NCBI GenBank assembly: GCA_900473915.1
Contig: UCNG01000011.1
Coordinates: forward strand, 358,976-422,975
DNA length: 64,000 bases
DNA from: Hyphomicrobiales bacterium
GTDB taxonomy: Bacteria; Pseudomonadota; Alphaproteobacteria; Rhizobiales; Rhizobiaceae
Reading direction: 5' to 3'
Under the pieces are notes generated by a model. The model was not told the DNA's origin. It saw nothing but the letters and a program-made list of their open reading frames with translations, and ran no database searches. Made by a program: the position numbers and the translations under genes. Positions 1-9,027 of this stretch are shown here, piece after piece; position 1 is the first letter of the stretch, and each line of letters opens with the position of its first letter.

Positions 1-796
1 GATGCAGTTTCAGGCGCGCCTTCACGATAATGCCGAGCGTGCCTTCCGAACCGATGAATATCTGCTGCAGATCGGGTCCGATGGCTGCGCGGGCATAGTT
101 TCCAACCGTCACCAGCGAACCATCCGCCAGCACGACTTCCATGCCATAGACCATATCCTCAATCTTGCCGTACCGCGTGGAAAGCTGACCTGCGCCGCGG
201 CAGGCGATCCAGCCGCCCACCGTGCTGATACCGAATGAGGACGGCCAGTGCCCCATGGTCATGCCAAAGTCGCGCTGGATCATCTCCTCGAAAATATCGC
301 CGAACATGCCAGCTTCAACTTCAACGATCTGGCTGTCTGCATCGAAGCTGACGAAACGGTTGAGGTTGCAGACATCGAGCACGATGCCGCCGCGCAACGG
401 CAGCGCCGCGCCCGTAACGTTGGAGCGCCCGGCAGAAACCGTAACCGGAACCTTTGCTTCGTGCGCAAGGCGCATGACGGCCTGAACCTGCTCCACCGTC
501 GAAACGCGAACGAATACGCCGTCAACCGTTGCAGGCTTTCCGCCCGTTTCCGCGACCATGGTGCGCGCCCACCAGTCGCGGGTGTTCACGACGACATCTT
601 CGCGCGCCGTCAGAACTTCGTCTGCAACGCCCCGCAGCTTTTCAACGAGAGCAGCGTCTACGGCAACGGCGTTCTGAGCCAGATCGGCCTCGGTCCCGAT
701 TTCCTTGATGCTGCCAGCATAGTGCGGCTGGGTCGGTGCGCCAACGACATAATTTCCACGATTGTAACCGCGCTTGATGGCTTCCTTGCTGATCAT
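1..796 (-). CDS. FAD-binding oxidase, AGPS/GlcD-like (3' end outside window)
   Basis: The 5' 265 codons of a minus-strand gene are visible; the rest lies beyond base 1. The protein looks like a PCMH/VAO-type FAD-linked oxidase close to alkyldihydroxyacetonephosphate synthase and glycolate oxidase GlcD. It shows an FAD-pyrophosphate loop (SAGRSNVTGA, residues 121-130), the block STVGGWIACRGAG (191-203) and GSEGTLGI (249-256). The ATG at 796 has an AGGAG site about 10 bases upstream and lies 2 bases after the stop of the GlpD-like gene, so the two are probably translationally coupled. It is the last visible gene of a kinase/dehydrogenase/transporter operon, so the substrate is probably a polyol- or glycerol-derived hydroxy compound (inference). 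The exact substrate cannot be read. Confidence 0.85.
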   Translation of the reverse strand, partial: MISKEAIKRGYNRGNYVVGAPTQPHYAGSIKEIGTEADLAQNAVAVDAALVEKLRGVADEVLTAREDVVVNTRDWWARTMVAETGGKPATVDGVFVRVSTVEQVQAVMRLAHEAKVPVTVSAGRSNVTGAALPLRGGIVLDVCNLNRFVSFDADSQIVEVEAGMFGDIFEEMIQRDFGMTMGHWPSSFGISTVGGWIACRGAGQLSTRYGKIEDMVYGMEVVLADGSLVTVGNYARAAIGPDLQQIFIGSEGTLGIIVKARLKLH

Positions 797-798
797 GT

Positions 799-2478
799 TC
801 AGTTCGCTCCTATGAGAATGGATTTTTCTTTTTCGGTCGCGGCCACATAAGCGGCGACCTGACGGTCGATTTCGGCCTGGGGGAGACCAAGCTCCTCGCC
901 CAGCAGGGCGCCGACTTTTGCGGCAGCGCGAGCGGAGGCATCGCGCGCCATCAGGCGAGCACGCATACGACGCGACAGCACGTCATCGATTGTCCGGGCA
1001 AGCTCATGCCGAGCGGCGTAGACGACTTCGCCGCCGGTATAGGGCAGTCCTTCCACCACCGGTTCGGCGAGCTCAGGACGAGCAGCCATCAGATCGCTGA
1101 CGAAACGCGCTTCCGTGCCATAGCGTTCGCCCAGATGCGCTTCCATGCCGCCGGAGGCCACGATTGCTTGCGCGTCATAACCGGCGGCACCCAGCAGAAA
1201 TGCTTTTTTCGTGGTACAGCGACGACGATCGCCGAGTACTTTTGCAGCAGCATCTACCGTCTGCTCGGCCATATGGCGTGACGTCGTCAGCTTGCCGCCT
1301 ACAATCGTGACAAGGCCATCGGGCGCAACATGCACGGAATGGTCGCGCTTGACATCCATGGTGCTGCCGCCCGACGAAGCGGCGACCAGCGGACGGCAAC
1401 CGGCAATGCTGCCAACGACATCATCCGGCGTCAGGTCGATATTGAGCGCGCTGCACGCGCCCTCGATCAGAAAATCAAGCTCGCGGCGCGTGCAATGCAC
1501 ATCATCCAGATCGCCCTGATAATCCTCGTCGGTCGTGCCGAGATAGGAGACATTGCCCCAGCGCGTGATGGTTGCGCGGCGACTGCGCCCAGGCACCGGC
1601 ACGGTCACCGTGCAGTCGTTGCGGATTTTTAGCCAGGGGATCGCCACGTGAACGCCCTTCGCAGGGCGCACATGCAACGGCTTTTCGCCATTCTTGCCAA
1701 GCCCCATCCAGTCGCGCAGCCATACGCCTGTCGCCATGATGACGGTCTTAGCGCGCACCCGGATTTCCCTGCCCTCGACGGTGTGAACGATAGCGCCATC
1801 CACCCGGCCCGAGCTGCGGGTAATCTCGGCTACCTTCGAATGGTTGAGGACCGTGCCCCCGTAAAAACCGGCAGAGCGGGCAAGCGCCAGCGTCAGGCGT
1901 GCGTCATCGACGCGGGCATCGAAATACATGAGGCCGCCGCGCAGATATTCGTCCTTGAAGGTCGGACAATGTGCAAGCACTTCGGCAGCGGTTAGCTTCT
2001 GGTGCAGAATACCTTCGCGCCAGCCGCCAGCCAGATCATAGGTCCAAAGCAAGCCCTCAAACGCCTTGGCGAAGCGCGCATCGAACACACCATCCCTTTC
2101 AAGAATGGGGAACAGGAAAGGCAGGCGCTGCACAAGATGGCTGGCATTGCGACGCAGGCGCTGCCGCTCCAGGAGGGAATGACGAACCAGGCCAAGATTG
2201 CCCTGCTCGATATAGCGCAAGCCGCCATGCACCATCTTGGAGGATTTCGATGATGTGCCCGATGCAAAATCATCCTTCTCAACCAGCGCAACACGAAAGC
2301 CGCGCAAACTGGCGTCAAAAGCGCAGTAAGCGCCTGTCACGCCGCCGCCAACGATCAGAATATCGTAGGTTTCAGTGGCAAGACGGTCTTCCTGTTCCGA
2401 ACGGTTCAGCCGCAGCGGCTCGGTGCGGATCATCCGGGCGCGATCCTTGTCCGCGCGCCGGGAGCGCAGATTCAGCAT
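799..2478 (-). CDS. GlpD-family FAD-dependent glycerol-3-phosphate dehydrogenase/oxidase
   Basis: 559 aa. An N-terminal Rossmann FAD motif (IVGGGVTGA, residues 42-50) and the GlpD signature SSKMVHGGLRYIEQ (79-92) place it in the glycerol-3-phosphate dehydrogenase family, which oxidises a polyol phosphate to a keto compound and passes electrons to quinone. GGKLTTSRHMAEQTV is the conserved C-terminal FAD contact region, followed by the alpha-helical DAO_C domain. The start has AGGAG 7 bases upstream and lies 12 bases after the kinase stop. Kinase plus GlpD-like dehydrogenase is the classic pair for phosphorylating and then oxidising a polyol. Erythritol-type EryB is also a GlpD relative, so the substrate need not be glycerol-3-phosphate. 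Confidence 0.88.
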   Translation of the reverse strand: MLNLRSRRADKDRARMIRTEPLRLNRSEQEDRLATETYDILIVGGGVTGAYCAFDASLRGFRVALVEKDDFASGTSSKSSKMVHGGLRYIEQGNLGLVRHSLLERQRLRRNASHLVQRLPFLFPILERDGVFDARFAKAFEGLLWTYDLAGGWREGILHQKLTAAEVLAHCPTFKDEYLRGGLMYFDARVDDARLTLALARSAGFYGGTVLNHSKVAEITRSSGRVDGAIVHTVEGREIRVRAKTVIMATGVWLRDWMGLGKNGEKPLHVRPAKGVHVAIPWLKIRNDCTVTVPVPGRSRRATITRWGNVSYLGTTDEDYQGDLDDVHCTRRELDFLIEGACSALNIDLTPDDVVGSIAGCRPLVAASSGGSTMDVKRDHSVHVAPDGLVTIVGGKLTTSRHMAEQTVDAAAKVLGDRRRCTTKKAFLLGAAGYDAQAIVASGGMEAHLGERYGTEARFVSDLMAARPELAEPVVEGLPYTGGEVVYAARHELARTIDDVLSRRMRARLMARDASARAAAKVGALLGEELGLPQAEIDRQVAAYVAATEKEKSILIGAN

Positions 2479-2490
2479 TTCAACTCCTGT

Positions 2491-4014
2491 TTATTCATAA
2501 TGACCGGATCGGATGCGTGCGACTTCCTCATTCGTGAGGGAGTGCCATCGCGCTCTGCGGCCCTGTCTTTCCGCTTCGCTGGTCTTGGGGATGAAAAGAT
2601 TGCCTTCGGGCAGCGTGGCGCGCGCTTCCGCAAGGTCGCCCCAGAGCAAGCCACCGCTGCCTGCCAGAAAGGCGGCGCCCCGCAGGCTGGCGCGGTCCTG
2701 ATCCGCCATGCGCCGCACAGGCACACCGCTGAGATCAGCCTGCAGCTGAAGCAGCGTATCGCTGGACGAAAGCCCGCCACCTGCCACCACCTCCCGTACA
2801 GGGACTCCCGCAACTTCTGCACTCGCCTCCGCACAGGAAACGACCGAATGGGCAATGCCCTCCAGAATGGCGTGAGCAAGATGCGCGCGGCTGTGCGCCA
2901 TCGAAAGCCCGGTAAGCGATGCCCGTCCATCTGGAACGATGTTCGGCTGACGCAATCCCGTCAGGGTTGGCATGAAGAAAAGACCATCGGAAGACGGCAC
3001 TGCCGCAGCCAGTTCACTGATCTCCTTGGCATTTTCGAACCAGCGCATTTCGTTGCAGAGCCAGTTGAGCGCCGATCCTGTGGTCGCGGCATAGGTCTCG
3101 ACCGCGAAATGCGAGATGTTTTCGCTCCGCCAGGCCGTCATGGTGAAAGTTGCTTCATAGAGGCCAGGATTTTTCGGCGTCTGCTTTCCGATCACAAGAT
3201 CAACGAAGCTACCCGTGCCATGCACGCACATGGCCTGCCCCGCATCGTGACAGCCAAGACCGACAAGACCGCCGAGCTGATCGCCGCAAGACGCCTTGAT
3301 CGGCACGCGGATACCGAGAATATCCTGGCGCGTATAACCGAAATCGTCAGCGTCCTGTTTCAGCTCGGGCAGCAACTCCAGCGGAAAATCCTGTGCCTCA
3401 ACCCAGTCAGTGAAATAACGGTTCTCACCGAGAATATAGGCGCCGGCAGAGGTCGCATTGGTGGGCGTGGTGACGGCTTTGCGTTCTTCTGACAGGTTCC
3501 ACAGCAGCCAAGTGTCGACGGTACCGAAGGCGAGCCTTTTCGCTTTCCACGCCTCGCGTACAGCGGGCGTTTCCTGCATATGGCGTGCCGCCCACAGATA
3601 GATCGCCCGTCCGCCAACGGGACGTCCTGCGAGCGGCACGAGTTTCGCGTCCCATATGGCCCCCAGTGGTTTCAGCTCTTCGGCATAGCGCGAATCCTGC
3701 CAGACCATGGCCGGAACCAGCGCCCGGCCCGTTTCCGTATCCCACAGAACACCGGTCGCGCGTTGCGTAGCGATGGCCATTGCAGCAATTTCCACGCCAG
3801 CATCACGCGCTGCAGCAATCGTTTTGCCGCACACTTCGATAGTCTTTTGCAACAGAACATCAGCGTCCTGCTCCACCACATTGTGACGCGGCGAAGAGAC
3901 GGCAAGCGTCGTGTAATTGACCGCGGAGACCGAGCCGTCGGCCGCGACAAGCGCGGCCCTGGTTCCGGACGTTCCTTCGTCAATGGCCAGAATGGCCTGT
4001 TTGCGTCCGTTCAC
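2491..4014 (-). CDS. FGGY-family carbohydrate kinase, GlpK-like
   Basis: 507 aa from a GTG start at 4014. A longer frame begins at 4101 but would overlap the upstream transporter gene by 73 bases. The GTG sits 6 bases after a strong GGAGG, which decides the start. The N-terminal ATPase phosphate-1 motif DEGTSGTR (residues 12-19), a central GDQLGGLVGLG segment and a C-terminal AGGGLSSSDTLL segment are typical of FGGY kinases. These phosphorylate a sugar alcohol or sugar at a terminal hydroxyl with ATP. The gap to the transporter stop is 14 bases and to the GlpD-like gene 12 bases. The glycerol-kinase-like architecture and neighbours suggest a polyol substrate, but specificity is inferred only. 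Confidence 0.88.
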   Translation of the reverse strand: MNGRKQAILAIDEGTSGTRAALVAADGSVSAVNYTTLAVSSPRHNVVEQDADVLLQKTIEVCGKTIAAARDAGVEIAAMAIATQRATGVLWDTETGRALVPAMVWQDSRYAEELKPLGAIWDAKLVPLAGRPVGGRAIYLWAARHMQETPAVREAWKAKRLAFGTVDTWLLWNLSEERKAVTTPTNATSAGAYILGENRYFTDWVEAQDFPLELLPELKQDADDFGYTRQDILGIRVPIKASCGDQLGGLVGLGCHDAGQAMCVHGTGSFVDLVIGKQTPKNPGLYEATFTMTAWRSENISHFAVETYAATTGSALNWLCNEMRWFENAKEISELAAAVPSSDGLFFMPTLTGLRQPNIVPDGRASLTGLSMAHSRAHLAHAILEGIAHSVVSCAEASAEVAGVPVREVVAGGGLSSSDTLLQLQADLSGVPVRRMADQDRASLRGAAFLAGSGGLLWGDLAEARATLPEGNLFIPKTSEAERQGRRARWHSLTNEEVARIRSGHYE

Positions 4015-4028
4015 ATTATCCTCCGTTG

Positions 4029-5444
4029 TTACCGGTCGCCTTCGAATTGCGGCGCATTCGGCTCGTCGTCCGGGCTGACCTTGGTACGGGTCGGGTCCCA
4101 TTGGATGACCGAGCAGATGATGCAGGCGATCAGCGGAACCGCCGACAGGATCAGGAATGTCGTGCCAAGACCGTAGGTCTCGCGGAAGATCGGGAAAACC
4201 AGCAGTCCGAGCGCCGCACCCATGGCACCGAGCGCACCAATGATGCCGTTGGCGCCTGCACGCAGTTCGCTGCGGAACGAGAGCGATGAAAGGCTCTTGC
4301 CATTTGCGCCGGGACCACCGGAATGAAACAGGATGAACAGCGACGGCACAATCACCGCGAGCCAGGTCGGCATTGTGTCATGGAACAGGCCCATGATGAC
4401 CAGCATGACAAAGACAGCACCAAAGCCGATGGCGGAAGCCTTGCGCAGGCCAAGCACGCGTCCGATGACCGGGGATGAGAAGCCACCGATAATGCCGAAC
4501 ACGTTAAACACCAGCGTGCCCATCATGGCATAGAGAAAATCCTTGCCGAACAATGCCGCACTGATGAGCGGCAGATACCAGCCCACAGCAAAATACTGGA
4601 TCGACTGCCCGATCTGGACGGTCGCGGCCAGAATGGTGCGCGGCAGATAGATGCCTCGGAAAATCAGGGCGACATTGGCAATACCACGACGGGCCTGATT
4701 GAGAACCGGCAAACGATCTTCCGGCAGAGCGGCAACGAAATCCCTATGATAGATGCGGGTCATCGCACGGGCGGCTTCTTCCAGCCTTTCCTTGCGGGCA
4801 AGCCAGATCGGGCTTTCAACCATGAACACCAACTGCAGCATCATGATTGCGAAGGCGAAGACACCGGTTGCCGCAACCGAATAGCGCCAGATCGAGTCAC
4901 CTACGTCCCAGCTGTAGAACAGCATGGCCAGGAGCACGTTTGTACAAACGGCTGTGTACCAGATGCCCTGCCAGGTGTTGAGACGGCTGCGCAGGCGTGC
5001 TGGCGTGAACTCGGCGAGCACAGCCATGGCGATGGCAAAGTCGATACCGTAGGCAGCACCCACGAAGAAACGCCCCATAAGGATGACTTCATAAGAATGG
5101 GCCGTCATCACCAGTACCGCGCCAATGAGCGCGACAAGCTTTGCGAAAACGAGCGGGCGCATCCGGCCCCAACGGTCGGCGATCCAGCCGCCAATCGGAT
5201 TGAACGCAATCGATACCCATGAGGCGAAGGATGTCATCAGCGCAACCTGCGCCGCATCCAGTCCCAGATCGCGTGTCATCGGCCCAAGCCCTGCGCTCAG
5301 CGCCGAATTGGCAAAGGCATCAAGGAACAGCCCGCCTAGGGCAAGCCACCAGATGATACCGGCGCGGCCTCGAATACCGTCATTCGCATCAATGTAGGAA
5401 ATAACATCCGGTACGCCCCTCAGGGCTATTTTGCTTCCGTGCAT
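4029..5444 (-). CDS. MFS transporter (metabolite:H+ symporter type)
   Basis: 471 aa inner-membrane protein with about 12 hydrophobic helices. The MFS loop 2-3 motif is seen as GGWIADRWGRMRP (residues 85-97), and a helix-4/5 segment with GRFFVGAAYG is followed by AEFTPARLR, typical of metabolite/sugar proton symporters. The ATG at 5444 has GGGAGG 9 bases upstream. It is the first gene of the minus-strand operon (transporter, kinase, GlpD-like, FAD oxidase), so it most likely imports the substrate of the kinase. A 26-base palindrome 64-89 bases upstream is a likely operator. The transported molecule cannot be told from sequence. Confidence 0.85.
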   Translation of the reverse strand: MHGSKIALRGVPDVISYIDANDGIRGRAGIIWWLALGGLFLDAFANSALSAGLGPMTRDLGLDAAQVALMTSFASWVSIAFNPIGGWIADRWGRMRPLVFAKLVALIGAVLVMTAHSYEVILMGRFFVGAAYGIDFAIAMAVLAEFTPARLRSRLNTWQGIWYTAVCTNVLLAMLFYSWDVGDSIWRYSVAATGVFAFAIMMLQLVFMVESPIWLARKERLEEAARAMTRIYHRDFVAALPEDRLPVLNQARRGIANVALIFRGIYLPRTILAATVQIGQSIQYFAVGWYLPLISAALFGKDFLYAMMGTLVFNVFGIIGGFSSPVIGRVLGLRKASAIGFGAVFVMLVIMGLFHDTMPTWLAVIVPSLFILFHSGGPGANGKSLSSLSFRSELRAGANGIIGALGAMGAALGLLVFPIFRETYGLGTTFLILSAVPLIACIICSVIQWDPTRTKVSPDDEPNAPQFEGDR

Positions 5445-5507
5445 TACGGCGTCCTCCCAACGTCGCTATGACATCTGCAAGAGGACTTATCCGGATTCCA
5501 GACGCAA

Positions 5508-5533
5508 TAAGACCATCCTTGCAGATGGTCTTA
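5508..5533. promoter_or_regulatory. Palindromic operator candidate upstream of the polyol-type operon
   Basis: A perfect 10-base inverted repeat, TAAGACCATC and GATGGTCTTA, separated by 6 bases. It lies 64-89 bases before the ATG of the MFS gene (start 5444). There is no T-run after it, so a regulator site fits better than a terminator. No regulator gene is adjacent on this side; it may lie beyond the left edge. Confidence 0.5.
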
Positions 5534-6553
5534 AATCTTCAGTCTGCATTTACGGTTATAACGCGTTTTCAAGAGGAGTCAATGCGCCGCTTTTATCGCT
5601 GACCACCATGCGTCAATAGCATTATCGACAATTCTCTCGGCTCTGAATTGTGTCGAAACGCTCAGGATCCAAATAGCTTAGTTCACAGAAAGAATGGCTT
5701 CTACCTCGCGCTGCCATCCTCATTACATGATTGCCAATCGGCAATCTTCGGCCTTTAATACCTGGAGTGGAGAGATATCCGGCCCTTCCTTACTCCCCAG
5801 TAGACGCTTCCTCGACTGTGATGACCTATTACAAAAAATAAAAACTGTACTTGCTTACAAAACGGAATTGTAATCGGATCGGCGCTTTTCAGGACTTTGT
5901 GAAATACAATCCAATCCCCGATGTCGGACGCAGAGCCGACATTCTGCGATCGGCAAAATAGGGTTTCTGCCATATGTTTTTCGATAGGCTTCAATTCAAC
6001 AACAATAGGAGCTCATTCCATCGAGCCATTGCAAAATAACGTATTAAACTTTTGCTGTATAAAAACTTGGGTGCAACGTCACGAGTACGGAGATTTCGCG
6101 ATAGCCTTCACTTTTGAGCCCGCGGATGCGTTTTTGTCCATCCCACGCGGACTGTCTTAATGACTGGATCGTTCGGCCGAGATTGACGCTAAGCATATAA
6201 TCGGCGTATTCGGCCCTCGGACGGCCCCGCTCGAAATGTTACGGCATTGCGATCTCGACGACCGCAATGCCTCCTTTCGAGAGATAGCCTGCGATCTGGG
6301 AGGCGGAGAAGTTGTTTCTTTTCCGGAAATTAAGCCGAGTTCGTCTGAACAATTGGTTGAATTCTTACCATATACTATGTATGGATCTGCTATTCGAAAG
6401 CCAAACCGGCTTTTCTGGAAAGGGAGCACGACGATGCAGGACATCATCCTTCGCCCCGTTGGGGTTTCAGCCTAGCTCAGTCCTTACTGACGGATGCTGA
6501 TTGAACTGTTGGTTACGCCAGCAGACGATATCCCATATCCAGAGTTTTATATC
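5534..6553. other. Gene-poor, AT-richer intergenic stretch
   Basis: About 1 kb between the palindrome and the rtcB start. It contains only short overlapping frames (60-96 codons) on both strands, with no ribosome-binding site, no recognisable domain and no consistent codon use. The base composition is visibly more AT-rich than the operons on the left. I could not identify a gene, RNA or intact mobile element. It may be an eroded insertion boundary of the rtcB-prfH island, and it should contain the promoter of that operon. Confidence 0.4.
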
Positions 6554-7771
6554 ATGGGCAATCATACTGAGAGCTTCGGCTCTTTCAGTGCTGGAGGAGC
6601 ATCTCCGGCAACTCTTCGTCGTTTTTATTCCGAGCAAAGCTGGATTGAAGGTGAAGCGCTTCGACAGCTTGAAGAAATGTCACGCCTTGATGGAGCAAAG
6701 GCGCTTGCTGCTTTTCCCGATTTGCATCCGGGAAAATACGGCGCAACGGGCGTTGCACTTCTTTCTCATCGCCTGCATCCGCTGTTGATCGGCAACGATA
6801 TCGGTTGCGGGATGGCTTTATTCGCACTCGATTTGCCATTGCGTAAGCTACGCATCGATAAGGCTGAACAGCGACTAAGAGAATTGGAATACCAACAAGT
6901 CGGCGATCCAGAGGCCGCGCTATCTGCTCACGGCCTTCCGCACGATCTCTTCCCCGAAGCCTTGGGAACTATTGGCGGTGGCAACCACTTTTGCGAATTG
7001 CAGGCCGTTGATCAGGTTTTCAGGTCGTCCTCGACACATTTGATCAACGATCAATGTCTGTATCTTCTCGTTCATTCGGGTTCTCGCGGCGTGGGAGCTG
7101 CGGTATTTGCAGAATTCCTCGCCACTAACGAAAAACCGAACGCTGGATTTGAGTTAGACGATCCCTTTGCAGCCCAGTGGATGGCGATGCATGATCAATG
7201 TGTCGCTTGGGCAGCGCTTAACCGCCGCTTCATCGCGGAACGCGCTGCACGAGCACTACGGGCGGATGCTATACTGGTGGCAGACGTGCCACATAATCTG
7301 GTGCGCGTTCGGTCGGAAGGGATTGTGCACCACAAAGGTGCGGCGGCGGTTGAGTGCGGCGATCTCGTTCCTATTGCCGGATCAAGAGCAAGCCTCAGTT
7401 ATATCGTGCGGGCTCGGGAAGAAGTGCATCAGTCTCTCGGCGCAGTTTCTCACGGAGCGGGGCGTAAATTTGATCGGGCCAGCATGCACGGACGTGTCGG
7501 CGCTTCACGTTCACACCGAGAGCAGTTGGCGCGCAACGGCTGGGGTGGACGGGCAATCTGCGATGACCGCTCACTCCTGATTGAAGAAGCGGCCTCCGCT
7601 TATAAAGACTGCAGCCAGGTCGTGATGGATCTGGAGGCGCATCGGTTGGTGGAATGCGTTGCCGCCATGCGTCCGCTCATTACTTACAAGAAAGCCGTCG
7701 ATCGACCGGGAAATTCTCGCGAAATGGCTGATAGGCGGAACAAAAAGGAGAAGCGTCATGAAAAGCGTTGA
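6554..7771 (+). CDS. rtcB: RNA ligase, RtcB2 type (PrfH-coupled)
   Basis: 405 aa from the ATG at 6554; an in-frame ATG at 6494 would add 20 unrelated residues, and PrfH-associated RtcB proteins characteristically begin MGN. RtcB joins 3'-phosphate (or 2',3'-cyclic phosphate) and 5'-OH RNA ends using GTP and Mn2+. The active site is complete: NDIGCGM (81-87, Cys85), GGGNHFCE (141-148), HSGSRG (174-179), VPHNLV (245-250) and SHGAGR (299-304), whose His300 is the expected guanylylated nucleophile. The stop overlaps the prfH start by 14 bases. Families in this arrangement are linked to repair of ribosomes whose 16S decoding-centre RNA was cut by toxins. The ribosome-binding site is weak, so the start is moderately certain. 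Confidence 0.88.
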   Translation: MGNHTESFGSFSAGGASPATLRRFYSEQSWIEGEALRQLEEMSRLDGAKALAAFPDLHPGKYGATGVALLSHRLHPLLIGNDIGCGMALFALDLPLRKLRIDKAEQRLRELEYQQVGDPEAALSAHGLPHDLFPEALGTIGGGNHFCELQAVDQVFRSSSTHLINDQCLYLLVHSGSRGVGAAVFAEFLATNEKPNAGFELDDPFAAQWMAMHDQCVAWAALNRRFIAERAARALRADAILVADVPHNLVRVRSEGIVHHKGAAAVECGDLVPIAGSRASLSYIVRAREEVHQSLGAVSHGAGRKFDRASMHGRVGASRSHREQLARNGWGGRAICDDRSLLIEEAASAYKDCSQVVMDLEAHRLVECVAAMRPLITYKKAVDRPGNSREMADRRNKKEKRHEKR

Positions 7772-8369
7772 TCTGCTTATATCTTCGGGGAGCGGGCCTG
7801 CGGAATGCCGTATTGCAGTCGGGCGTTTCATTGACATTCTTTCCAAAGAGGCATCCAATCGGGGTTGCCTGTTCGAAGTTACAGCCGAAATTGCCGCCGA
7901 TAAACATGGCCCCAAATCCGCCTTGGTAACTCTGGAGGGAGATACGTCTGACCAGATTGCGCAAGAATTTTGCGGAACAATAAGGTTGGTGTTCAAAAGC
8001 CCTGTTCGGCCACAACATAAGCGGCAGAACTGGTTTATATTGGTGAGCCGGATCACCAAGCCAACAATAGAAGAAATTGTCATTCAGCCAAATGACGTTC
8101 GCTTTGAAACTTTGCGTGCTGGCGGCCCAGGCGGTCAGCACCAGAACACAACCGACAGTGCTGTACGTGTTGTTCATATTCCAACGGGCATCCAGCTAAT
8201 CGCACGCAATGAGCGATCTCAGCATCGAAACAGGGCAACAGCGCTGGAGCGCCTTGGAATGGTCCTGAAGCATCTGCAGGAGGACCAGATAGAAGAGGCC
8301 AAGGCCGCACGTCATCTTGAAAACCGCAACATCGAACGCGGAAATGAGGTGAAGAGCTATCGTTTCTGA
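7758..8369 (+). CDS. prfH: Peptide chain release factor homolog PrfH
   Basis: 203 aa. The catalytic GGQ of class I release factors is present (GGPGGQHQN, residues 122-130), followed by the basic tail region (NERSQHRN, 151-158). The stop-codon-reading domain of RF1/RF2 is replaced by a shorter N-terminal domain, as in RF-H. The ATG at 7758 has AAGGAG 7 bases upstream and lies inside the end of rtcB (14-base overlap), so the two are translationally coupled. The established role for the family is releasing the nascent chain from ribosomes with a damaged decoding centre so that RtcB2 can re-ligate the cut 16S rRNA. A strong hairpin follows the stop. Base composition resembles rtcB and differs from flanking operons. 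Confidence 0.93.
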   Translation: MKSVDLLISSGSGPAECRIAVGRFIDILSKEASNRGCLFEVTAEIAADKHGPKSALVTLEGDTSDQIAQEFCGTIRLVFKSPVRPQHKRQNWFILVSRITKPTIEEIVIQPNDVRFETLRAGGPGGQHQNTTDSAVRVVHIPTGIQLIARNERSQHRNRATALERLGMVLKHLQEDQIEEAKAARHLENRNIERGNEVKSYRF

Positions 8370-8380
8370 TCGATGTAAAA

Positions 8381-8406
8381 GAATGGCCCGGAAATCCGGG
8401 CCATTC
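8381..8406. terminator. Hairpin after prfH, probable terminator
   Basis: GAATGGCCCGGA and TCCGGGCCATTC form a perfect 12-base stem around AA (effective loop about 4 bases), 11 bases after the prfH stop. No T-run follows, so termination may depend on stem strength alone. It also lies just past the end of the convergent pseudogene and could act on both strands. Confidence 0.6.
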
Positions 8407-8421
8407 CGTCTATTCGGGCTT

Positions 8422-8906
<485 letters not shown>

Positions 8907-9027
8907 ACATCGCTGGTTGGCTTTTCAGGCTCCCGCAATGGCCAGAACGATGCGGCGTCCGCCGAAGGGCGAGAGCCATCATTCGGACCACATTCGTGTT
9001 CATCTCTGACCGCTCCTGCCCACGTCA

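Noticed and set aside
799-4014. Erythritol eryA-eryB operon
   Set aside because: Kinase and GlpD-like dehydrogenase fit loosely, but eryC/eryD partners are absent and an AGPS-like oxidase and MFS transporter are present instead. Specificity is left open.
5755-6475. Small open frames (79-96 codons) before rtcB
   Set aside because: They overlap on both strands, lack ribosome-binding sites and show no family resemblance, so none is called a gene.
6494-6553. Upstream ATG extending rtcB by 20 codons
   Set aside because: No ribosome-binding site, and family members of this type begin with MGN, which matches the ATG at 6554.
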